Below are positions 41,943-52,196 of a stretch of 64,000 nucleotides of DNA, piece by piece. Within the stretch, counting starts at the first letter, position 1. Every line of letters begins with the position of its first letter. Made by a program: the position numbers and the translations under genes. The notes beneath the pieces are model-generated. The model made no database searches, had not been told where the DNA came from, and saw only the letters and a program-made list of their open reading frames with translations. This stretch comes from Anaeromyces robustus (Eukaryota; Neocallimastigomycota; Neocallimastigomycetes; Neocallimastigales; Neocallimastigaceae), in NCBI GenBank assembly GCA_002104895.1, contig MCFG01000005.1, forward strand, positions 176,501 through 240,500. Reading direction: 5' to 3'.

Positions 41943-44442
41943 TTAATAAAATAGGGTCGATTACAAGATTTAGAAATGGAATCGAAAGAAAATAAAAAAT
42001 TAAGTAATAAAAGAATTGCAATTTTTATTCTTATAGTAATTATTAGTATTAATAAATACTAGTAAATTTAACTTAATATTTATGTTTTACATTATTTTAT
42101 AATATATATATTCATATTTATAGTTGAAGAATTATTAAAAAATCTTTCAGGAAAGATAAAAATACAAGAAAAAGATAATAATGAATTAAAACAGGAACAT
42201 AAAAAAACAACTGAAACCAATAAGGTATATTCTTTAAAAAAAAATATTATTATATATATTCTTCTTTGTTTTATTAATTAAATTAATAATTAATATAATA
42301 ATAAAAAAAATAATAATTTTGTATATAATATATTAGACATTGACTCAAAAAATAGAGGTAAATATATAATAAAATATGATGTATTAATATTGTGCTATAA
42401 TTATATAAATAAAATTAATCATATTAATATATTTTTTCTTATATATATATATATATATATTTTAATAGGAATTAACTGAACTTATTGAAGTAAATAAAAA
42501 TTTAATTATAAATAATTATTATATTAATATTAAAATTAATGGAAAAATAATAAAAATTAATAATAATAATAATAATAACAATAATAATAATAATAATTAT
42601 ATTTCAATAATATATAGACATTGAGAGAACGAAATACTAGTTTAGAATCAAAACTAAAACCTTATGATGTTAGTACTAAATATTTAATTATATATATTAA
42701 AAATTACAATACATTTTACTTTAATTATTAATCATGTAATTAATGATGATATAATACAATATAACGTTAATAATTATTTATAGGAATTAAAAGATAAAAA
42801 TAAATCACTGGAAGAAAAAATAAAAGATCGGGAAAGTTCAATTAATATAAAGAATGAAGAAATAAATAAATTAAAAGTATGGATTATATATATTGTGAAC
42901 AATATTTAATAATGATGATTTAATATAAATTAATAAAAAAAAAAATTGCTTTTTTTTTTTTTTTTTTATTAATTAAATATACATATATGATATTAAATAT
43001 TATCTAATCAGGATATCATAAAAGATCAAACGACGTCAATAACTATATTAAAAAATGAAGAATTAGGTTTCAAAACAACAATTGAGGTAATATTTAATAT
43101 TTATTTAATTGTTTTTAATTATTCGATTTATTTTATTAAATAATTTATAAGTAAATTTATAAATTGTTATTATTTTAATAATTATAATCATAAAGCAATA
43201 ACTAATTGATATATATATATATATGTATACAATTTTTTATAATCTGTTATAATATTATTATATTAATAATAAAGGCAAAAGATTTAATAATAAAAACAAA
43301 GGATGAAGAAATAGCAAAAATGAAAAATGAAATGGAAATATTAAAAGAACAATATAAATCATCAAATAGAAAAAGGATACAGGAAGAATCATTGAGAAGA
43401 AAAATGCATAATGAAATTCTTGTAATTATTATTAATATTATTAATATTAATATATTTATAAAAATGAATTTAAATAAAATAAAAACAAAGTAAAAAAAAA
43501 AGAAGATAAAATTAATATTTATTATATTATTAAATAAATAGGAATTAAAAGGAAATATAAGAGTATTTTGTAGAGTTAGACCAGTACTAAGTACAAAAAT
43601 TTAAATATGAATATTCTTTTTTTATATAAAAAATATTTTATTATATATCAATTCCTAATATATTAATATAATATAATTTCAATATTAAATTGTATACATA
43701 TTATGTATAAATATATATATATATAGCATCAGAATCTAATGGAAAACCTCTAAAAGATGTAACAACAGATATACAATATCCAGATGATGAAAGAAAAATA
43801 ATATTAACTCAACAATCAGTAATATTATATATATATATATATATTTTTTTAAAAAAATTTTTTAATATAGATTTATATATATTTATGACTAAATAATTAT
43901 GAATTATTCATTTTCATTGATTAATTATATAATATAAAATAAAAATAAAATAAAATAAAATAAAATAAAATAAAATAAAATAATAAATATTTTAAATAAA
44001 GACGACGGCTCTTGGAAATACTATACCAAAATTATATCCATTTGCATTTGATAAAGTATTCCAAGAAAATGCATCCCAAGGTGAAATTTTTGAAGATATA
44101 TCTCAATTAGTACAATCAGCTTTAGATGGTTATAATGTTTGTATTTTTGCTTATGGTCAAACTGGTAGTGGAAAAACATATACGTATGTATTTATGGATT
44201 TAGTAAATTATTATATATTTATTATATATTTAGAATGCTATTTTAAATAAATAAATATATATATAAAAAGAATGGAAGGTATACCTGATGATCCAGATAG
44301 AATAGGTATGATACCAAGAGCTGTAAAGCAAATATTTTTAGCAGCTAAAGAATTAAAGGAAAAAGGATGGAAATATGAAATGGAAGGACAAGTAAATATA
44401 AATAATAATAGTTAATAATAATAATTAATAGTAATTAATAAT

Positions 44443-44536
<94 letters not shown>

Positions 44537-45379
44537 TATATATATATATATAATTATTTTAATTATTATATGTATATAAAAGTATTTAGAAATTTATAAT
44601 GAGACTGTAAGAGATTTATTAGGAAATGGAGATTTATCTAAAAAACATGAAATTAAACATAATCTACATACAGGGAAGACTACTGTAACAGATACCACAG
44701 TCATTAAAGTACATACACCTGAACAAGTACATAATCTTTTGAAAAAAGCTCAACAGAATAGAGCTGTTGGTGCTACTTTATGTAATGAAAGATCATCAAG
44801 ATCACATAGGTTAGTAAATATATATTTAATATTTAATAATAATAAGTTTTATATATAAGTATTAATTTTATATATATAAGATTAATATTATCCTTAAAAT
44901 AAATAAAGAATTTAATAAATATTGATCATTAATTTTATAATTAATCTTAAAATATATATAAATATATTTAATATTTAATATATTTAATATAATAGTGTAT
45001 TTATATTTAAGTTATCCGGTATTAATTCTATAACGGAAGATACATGTGAAGGTACTTTAAACCTTATAGATTTAGCTGGTTCTGAAAGATTATCACAATC
45101 TGGTGCTACTGGAGATAGATTAAAAGAAACACAAGCTATTAATAAAAGTTTAAGTTGTTTAAGTGATGTGATAGCCGCATTAGGTATATTATAAAATAAT
45201 AAATATATATATTATTATATAAATATAAATAAATAAATAAATAAATGAATAAATAAATAAATACCTAATTAATCTATAATTAAAATTTATAATTTAAATA
45301 GCTAATAAAGATCCACATATTCCATATCGTAATTCAAAAGTATATATCAAAAATATAATTTAATATTTTATAAATTATA

Positions 45380-45414
<35 letters not shown>

Positions 45415-46011
45415 CAATATAAAAAATATAAGGATTAACTAAAAAATTATAAATTAAATTATTTTTTAAATTTCTTATTATAATTATTATAGTTAACTTA
45501 TTTACTTCAAAATTCCCTTGGTAAATTGATACATATTAATATTTATTTTAGTTATTTATTTATCATATTATTTAATTAATCCATATTATTTATAAATTAT
45601 ATTAATATATTATTTGATATTTTAATAATTAATTATAATATATATATATATATTTATAATTTATAAATATTATCAATTATTATTTATCTATTGTTATTAT
45701 AATATTATATTATAAAAGGTGGCAATAGTAAAACCTTAATGTTTGTAAATATATCACCATTAATAAATAATTTCCAAGAAACCATTTGTTCTCTTCGATT
45801 TGCAACAAAAGTAAATATACTTACAACAAAGTTTATTAGATATATATAATATTTATATAAGAATATTTATATAAATATGATATTATTTTAATTATTATTT
45901 ATTTAATTAATTAATTATTTATTTAATTATTTAATTATTAAATTATAAAATTTTAATTTATAGGTTAATAAATGTCAAATTGGAACCGCTAAGAGATCTT
46001 TTAAAAATTAA
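41446..46011 (+). CDS. Kinesin-14 (C-terminal motor, KIFC1/Kar3 type)
   Basis: Nineteen exons between 41446 and 46011. The larger ones are 41446-41835, 43275-43421, 44002-44183, 44271-44391, 44583-44809 and 44996-45183. The sum is 2013 nt (670 residues). The order is a basic Ser/Thr/Arg-rich tail (residues 1-130, ending KKRPAWDTK), a coiled coil, the kinesin-14 neck ([14 protein letters not shown], about 317) and the motor. The motor shows GQTGSGKT (P-loop), NERSSRSHS (switch I), LIDLAGSER (switch II) and the final FATKVNKCQIG. A C-terminal motor directly after this neck predicts minus-end directed movement in spindle assembly. Several coiled-coil exons are tiny: 42337-42357 and 42469-42489 are each exactly 21 nt, and 45493-45520 in the motor is 28 nt. 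Confidence 0.93.
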
Positions 46012-47701
46012 AAAAATTAAAAAAAAAAAAAAAAAAAAAAAGAAAGAATAATTTTTTTATTATTTATATAAATATTAATAAAAATTCAATAATAATAATA
46101 GAAAAAAATATTTTTTTTTTAAAAAAAAATAATAATTCATCTTTTTATTTATATATTTATTTATTATTATTATTATTAATATGTATTTTTATATATAAAA
46201 AATTAATAATAATAATAAGAATAATAATAACAATATAATTTTAAAATAATAATAATAAAGTAAATAATCATTTTTTATATTAATCATAATAAATAAAGAA
46301 ATAATAATTTATTTTTAACATTTAAAAATTTTTATATATAATATCTTTTATATTTTATTTTTATTTTTATTTTTTTATTTTTATTTTTTTATTTTTATTT
46401 TTTTTTTTTTTAATTTTTTCTTTGTTTTAATATTCAATAATAATACATAGAATTAATAATATATAAATTGGTGATAATTTAATCAAAAATTAATGTTTTA
46501 ATATTCAATAATAATACATAGAATAAATAATGATGCAGGAAACATGTATATTCATAAACAATAAATATAATTAACTTATATACTAAATAATTATTACTAA
46601 TGAATCAATAAAATTAAAAATAAAATAATCTTTTGTTTAACTCTTCTTTTATTTTTATTATTCTTATTTTTAAATACAAATTATTGATCGTTTTATAAAA
46701 GAAAGAAAAATTATCCTCCTTTTATAATACATGAATTTTATTATTATAGTCTTTCGACTATTATTATTATTATTATTTATTTAATTAATCTAATTATTAT
46801 TATTTATTTTATAATATAATTCTCTATTCTAAACATTATTTTCTAAGATTTATTTTAATATTAATTATTATTGTTATTATTATTTATTAATATTTTCTAT
46901 TCTAATTATTAAATATTTTATTAATCTATTTAGTGTTTTAAATAAAAATTAAAAATAAATATTATACTTTTATACAGAAATACATTTAACTTCTGTATTA
47001 TACATTTTATAAATAATTCATTTATTTTATAATTAATTTTTATTATTTTATTTATTTTATTTTATTTTAATAATATACAGAATATTTATTTTCTGTATTT
47101 GTCCAGGGTTTTTAAGTTGGAGGGAAAGGATAAGGGAAAAAGGGAAAAGAGTGGATAGTATTATTTAATTATAATTATTTATATATTTATTATTATAAAT
47201 ATTTATTATTATAATTATATTGAAGTATTAAATTTATTAAAGGTTAGAATTAGAAATATTAATAATTATTGTTATAAGAATATAAATAAAATGTATTAAT
47301 AAAGTGTTATAAAATATTTGATATTGATAAAATATTATTTAAAATATTATTTATTATATATAAAGTTTATTATAAAATATTAATAAGATTTATTTAAAAT
47401 ATTAATAAAGATATAGAATTTATTATAAGATATTAATAGGATTTATTTAATATAAAATATTAATAATATTTATTTATTATAAGAATATTGATAAAATTTA
47501 TTATAAGAATATTAATTATAAAGTATTGATAAAATTTATTTGATATTAATAAAATATTTATAATTTATTTTAAGATATTAATAAAATATTGATAATATAA
47601 AAATAATTTTTAATATAGATAAAATTATTATGTTTTAAGATATTAATAATATTATAAAGAAGTTTTATTAAATGTTAGTTTATATGGGATAAAAGGTTTA
47701 A
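46012..47701. other. Intergenic region grading into retroelement flank
   Basis: 46012-46980 is simple AT sequence with long A- and T-tracts. 47117-47155 is a purine-rich tract (GGAGGGAAAGGATAAGGG) that stands out strongly. 47240-47690 is made of short degenerate repeats with core ATATTAATA(A/G). These resemble the GATATTAATA repeats found just inside the LTR of the tandem array at 51898-52160. A GGGATAAAAGG run lies directly before the palindrome. I infer the non-coding 3' end of an old plus-strand LTR element. Confidence 0.4.
46424..46531. repeat. Two-copy direct repeat, 71-bp offset
   Basis: GTTTTAATATTCAATAATAA followed by TACATAGAA is present at 46424 and again at 46495. It lies downstream of the kinesin gene. 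Function is unknown. Confidence 0.75.
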
Positions 47702-47733
47702 TGTAATGATATGGATCCATTATGGCTACTAAT

Positions 47734-47788
47734 TAGGCTCAGTTCTACCTGCTTCTATTATTATGTTGGTTGTCTCTGGTTCGAACCT
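47734..47788 (+). promoter_or_regulatory. tRNA-like A-box/B-box pair in the left LTR-like arm
   Basis: The B-box GGTTCGAACCT (47778-47788) matches the pol III consensus. An A-box-like TAGGCTCAGTT (47734-47744) lies 44 nt before it. The A-box begins 33 nt from the arm start. The segment CTCTGGTTCGAACC followed by TTACTCTTTACC resembles the corresponding part of the 601-bp LTR of the neighbouring array. Confidence 0.5.
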
Positions 47789-48611
47789 TACTCTTTACCT
47801 TTCGGAATAATATTATTTATTTAATTAATAATAAATATATTCACTCAATTATTAGATAATAATTTACTTAAATTAATAATATGTATTCATTGAAATAAAT
47901 TTATTTAAATATTAATTTATTATTCACTTAATTAATATAATAATTTATCTAGTTCTTAATATTATATTTATTTAATTAAAATAATAATTAAATAATTATA
48001 TAATTCTTATTTTAAATAATTTGCCCAATCATGTAATAATTTAGAATAGATTTTTGAATATATAAATTCATGTATTTTATTTTATTTGACTCTTTGAGTC
48101 GATATTAACAATCAATTAATAATAAATAAAATATAAATATCAACCATAAATAAATGAACAAATATATATTATATAAATGAATCTACTAATTAATTAAGTG
48201 AATAATCAATAGTGTTATAAATAATTTAATATATTATATTATTATTTATTATTAATTTCCTACAATAACCTAGTGGTCACTCCAAATCTTTACAATATCG
48301 ACTCCAAGAGTCAAATAAAATAAAATACATGAATTTATATATTCAAAAATCTATTCTAAATTATTACATGATTGGGCAAATTATTTAAAATAAGAATTAT
48401 ATAATTATTTAATTATTATTTTAATTAAATAAATATAATATTAAGAACTAGATAAATTATTATATTAATTAAGTGAATAATAAATTAATATTTAAATAAA
48501 TTTATTTCAATGAATACATATTATTAATTTAAGTAAATTATTATCTAATAATTGAGTGAATATATTTATTATTAATTAAATAAATAATATTATTCCGAAA
48601 GGTAAAGAGTA

Positions 48612-48666
48612 AGGTTCGAACCAGAGACAACCAACATAATAATAGAAGCAGGTAGAACTGAGCCTA
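48612..48666 (-). promoter_or_regulatory. tRNA-like A-box/B-box pair in the right LTR-like arm
   Basis: Mirror copy of the pair in the left arm, read on the minus strand, with identical box sequences and spacing. Confidence 0.5.
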
Positions 48667-48698
48667 ATTAGTAGCCATAATGGATCCATATCATTACA

Positions 48699-51161
48699 AT
48701 GTTCTTTTTATCCAAAATGAACTCTGGTTCTTCTTCTATATCATCTTTTACGTAGTCCGGTCTTCTTGATAGAGAATCTGGCTTTCCGTTTTTATTACCC
48801 TGGCGATAAATAAGTTCGAAATCATACTCTTGGAAAAATAAATGCCAACGATGTTGTCGTTGGTTACCAATTTTACCACCAAGAGTGTATATTAAGTTCT
48901 TGTGATCGGTGAATACTTTCACCTTGAACTTAGCACCTAATAAGAGATGACGCCAGGTAGAGAAAGAATCCTTAATAGCCAAAAGTTCTTTATCAGTAAT
49001 TGGATAGTTCAGTTCTGCGTTATTAAGACTTCTCGAATGGTACGCAACAGGATGAAGTTTGTTATCCTCATCATATTGCGAAAGTACAGCGCCAATAGCA
49101 AAATTGCTAGCGTCGCATTCGACAATAAATTGCTTAGTATTGTCGGGATGGAGAAGGACGGGAGAAGTCGTCAAACGTTTCTTTAAGATTGAGAATGCGG
49201 AGTCGCATTCTGGAGACCAGATAAATTTCTTCCCCTTTTTTGTTAAAGTGTGTAAAGGTTTAGCGATTGAGGAGAAGTCCTTTACAAATCTTCTATAGTA
49301 ATTGCAAAGACCAACGAATCTTTGCACATCCTTTACACATTTAGGGACAGGCCATTCTTCAATTGTCTTGATTTTCTTCGGGTCGGTAGATATACCTGAT
49401 CCTGAGATTACGTGACCTAAGAATTCGACTTTGTCTTTATCGAATTCACATTTAGATAGTTTAGCGAACAAGTTGTTTTCAATTAACTTCTTAAGAACAT
49501 CACGAACAGTTTTATGATGTTCTTCTAGATTTTCAGAGTAGATGAGTATATCATCAAGATACAAAATAACTGATTTTTCTAAAAATGGTCTAAGAACAGA
49601 ATTAATAAACGATTGGAAGACAGCTGGGGCATTTTTTAATCCAAATGGCATTACTAAGTATTCGTAATGACCATATTTAGTACGGAAGGCAGTTTTATAT
49701 TCGTCACCTTCCTTAATTCTAATTAAATTATAAGCGGAGCGTAAATCTAATTTAGTAAAGTATTTTGCTCCCTTCACGCGTTCGATTATATCCCTGATAA
49801 GCGGAATTGGATAAGAGTTTCTAACAGTAACCGCATTTAATTTTTTATAATCAACGCAAAGTCTAAGAGAACCATCACGTTTCTTCTGGAATAAGACAGG
49901 ATAACCTGCAGGAGAGTTAGATTCTCTGATAAAGCCCTTTTCTGACATATCTTCGATATATTCCTTGAGAGTTTCTTCTTCTTCTAAGGATAATTGGTAG
50001 ATAGGACCATAATGGAGGGTAGCACCATCTTTTAATATAATTTCACAATCGGTAAGACGGTGTGGAGGGAGTTTGTCTGCTTCTTTTTTGCTAAAGACAA
50101 CTGCGAGATCTCTATATGGTTCTGGGATGTCTTCAATGTTAGGTTCCTCAGATCCAGAGACATCTTTTTGTGAAAGAAAAGAGTAAATTAAAAAATTATA
50201 ATTATACTGATTTGACTTATTATTTTTATTATAAGAAAAAGTTTTTATTAAATCATCTTTAAAATGATTTAAACTAAGAGTAGAATAAACATATTTATTT
50301 CGATAATTATAGTGGATTTTATATTTCTCCATAAATTGATTACCAAGAAGTAAATCGACAGGGAGATGGTCTGAGACCAAAAATTTTTGTTTAAAACGGA
50401 TAAATCTGAATTTCTTATTGATTAATAATTTTATTTGAAATTTAAGAGATACAAAGCGATTTATTGAATCTGTATCTCCACTAATTCCTTTTATTAAAAT
50501 TTTGCTTTGACATTTGTTAATATTTAAATTAAGTTTTTTAACAAGATTTGATGAAATAAAGTTGCAAAGTGATCCAGTATCTAGAATGGATCTAACTTGG
50601 TATTTAATAATTTTGTTATTCTCATTTAAAATGGGAATGTGTGAATTAAATGAGAAAAATGATTCAGGGAGACTATTGTTTAGAGTAGTTAAGTTATGTT
50701 GAACTTCCTTTGAGAAGTTCAAAGGAGAGGACTTCTTTTGAAGTCCATCAACTAGTTTTTTGAACTGATCTTTTGAACATCAGTAACGCGGTTGTCGTTA
50801 CTGTTGTTTTTAGACTTATTGTAAAAATTATTGTTTTTATTAAAATTAGTATTTTTGTTCTTCTTTTCGGTATTCTGCGGACGGGAACTTGAATTTTTCT
50901 TCTTGTCAGTTCTATTTCCGGAGAACTGACTGATCTTTGCATTCATTTCTTGAGAAGACTCTAACAAGATACACTTTGTTATGATTTCTTCGAGCTTCTC
51001 AGGAAACTTTTCCATTTTGTTTATTTCATCCTTGTATTTAGGATGAAGACCTTTATAAAAGAATAAAGCTAAAGGTTCTTCAGGCCAAGCTAAATCAGCA
51101 GTTAACTTACGGAATTCATCAATATACTCATTGATTTTTCCGTAATTATGCTTTATATTGG
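48699..51161 (-). mobile_element. Ty3/Gypsy-type LTR retrotransposon remnant (gag-pol part), broken
   Basis: Minus-strand fossil. Parts recognised, in order of reading: the end of a Gag capsid-like region (about 51161-50752, with YIDEFRKLTADLAWPEEPLA and a basic Asn-rich tail); an aspartic protease (about 50600-50300, SILDTGSLCNFIS); reverse transcriptase (about 49950-49400, with VDYKKLNAV and YLDDILIYS); and RNase H (about 49250-48800, with FTDHKNLIYTL). The order protease-RT-RNase H and the RT motifs place it in Ty3/Gypsy (Metaviridae). It is incomplete. At 51161 it abuts the first LTR of the tandem array, consistent with that element having inserted into it. Its other end meets the palindrome. 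Long open stretches suggest it is not very old. Confidence 0.88.
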
Positions 51162-51762
51162 TGTAATGATAGAGTGGAGTTTATTAGCAACAGGCCCGCA
51201 AGCTTGAGTAACTCGAAATAATGGACAACACGAAAGATCTAAGAAAGATAAAAGACACAGTTAATTAAAAATATGTTTTATAATAAAATGTTTTATTAAT
51301 TTTTATTAAATTTAAAATATAATAATTTATTAATTAGTTAGTGTAATATTTCGAATTACTTATTTAACTAGTTAATAAAAACGCGAAGAAAAAATATTTC
51401 TTTTGTCGAAATTTTACACGTATTTATACTTTTTACGGAAAAATAGTTTTCGTTTGTAAAAAGTATTAAAAGTTCTAGAAACTTAGATTTTTTGATTTAA
51501 AATGAATCTCGGATAAATAAAATTTAAAATAAAAAGAAAAACTAGAATCTTTTAGAATTTAATCGATAAGATTTTATCGATTAAATTCGAGTAATTTCTA
51601 CAACAAGGAAAAGTGTAGAAAATTTTGATAATAAATTTTTAAAATAAAATTTTTCCAAAATTGGAAAGAGTGAGAGTCGAACCCGAGAGGTTCGGCCTGA
51701 TGGTTCTAGTGTCTGACCACTAGACCATGGTTACTATTTTACTAATTCTGAGTTTCGTTACA
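51162..51762 (-). repeat. LTR 1 of the Gag-only element
   Basis: 601 bp. Read on the minus strand it begins TGTAACGAAACTC and ends CTCTATCATTACA, so it has the TG...CA termini with a short inverted repeat (TGTAA/TTACA). A polypurine tract (CTAGAGGAGGACCA, minus strand) precedes it directly. It contains a 15-bp perfect hairpin stem with a 4-nt loop (51555-51588, around ATCGAT) and an 11-bp perfect stem (51426-51466, ATACTTTTTAC). It also carries the tRNA-like box pair listed separately. Confidence 0.85.
51674..51727 (-). promoter_or_regulatory. tRNA-like A-box/B-box pair in LTR 1
   Basis: On the minus strand, A-box TGGTCTAGTGG (51727-51717) is followed 43 nt later by B-box GGGTTCGACTC (51684-51674). 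GTCT/AGAC around AGTGGTC makes a good D-arm with the GG pair in the loop. The acceptor and anticodon stems do not fold. It starts 36 nt inside the LTR. It therefore looks like a pol III type promoter or a tRNA-derived module, not a working tRNA. Confidence 0.6.
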
Positions 51763-51776
51763 TGGTCCTCCTCTAG
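51763..51776 (-). other. Polypurine tract of unit 1
   Basis: The minus strand reads CTAGAGGAGGACCA immediately before the LTR. Such a tract primes plus-strand DNA synthesis in LTR elements and confirms both the element's orientation and the LTR edge. Identical copies lie beside LTR 2 and LTR 3. Confidence 0.75.
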
Positions 51777-52196
51777 GATTCGGATACCAGACGAATCTCA
51801 AAATTAGGCTAAACTATACCATAAAAATTTTATTAATATTTATAAATTATTTTTGTGTAAAATTTCGAATTTATATAATGATAAAAATTTTGATAATAAT
51901 AATAGAGAATTACATGATATTAATAATAAAATTACATGATATTAATAATAAAATTACATGATATTAATAATATAATTACATGAATATTGATATTAATAAA
52001 GTTATAATATTTTAATAGTAATAAAACTAACTAAATTTTAAACTAGGTATAAATATATTTTGACTATAGTAATAAAATAAATTTGATATTAATAAAGTAA
52101 ATAATATTTAAATTTATTATAGTGATATTAATAGTTAATAAGAATATTAATAGGATAGATTTAATAGTTGAGATTCATTTTATAAATTTTCTTTTT
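51777..52196 (-). other. Non-coding 3' region of unit 1 with GATATTAATA repeats
   Basis: Between the Gag stop and the polypurine tract. It holds three head-to-tail copies of AAATTACATGATATTAATAA-like sequence, followed by looser copies of GATATTAATA. The same stretch follows Gag in units 2 and 3. Confidence 0.7.

Larger units (their letters stand above)
47702..48698. mobile_element. Palindrome of two inverted LTR-like arms
   Basis: The left arm 47702-48106 and the right arm 48294-48698 are inverted copies of 405 bp. I see only one clear mismatch between them. Both outer ends are TGTAATGATATGGATCC, and both are preceded in the reading direction by a purine-rich GGATAAAA run like a polypurine tract. 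The 187-bp centre differs between the two sides. The minus-strand arm directly follows the Ty3/Gypsy-type remnant in its transcription direction, where a 3' LTR would sit. I therefore read the arms as LTRs of that family in opposite orientations. A fold-back DNA element is the alternative. I see no clear target-site duplication. The near identity of the arms implies a recent origin or recent conversion. Confidence 0.6.

Noticed and set aside
47702-48698. A standard MITE or fold-back DNA transposon
   Set aside because: No target-site duplication is visible and the minus-strand arm sits where the 3' LTR of the adjoining pol sequence should be. The idea is not fully excluded.
51663-51735. A functional tRNA gene inside the LTR
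   Set aside because: Only the D-arm and the A/B boxes are credible. The acceptor and anticodon stems do not pair, so it is recorded as tRNA-like only.
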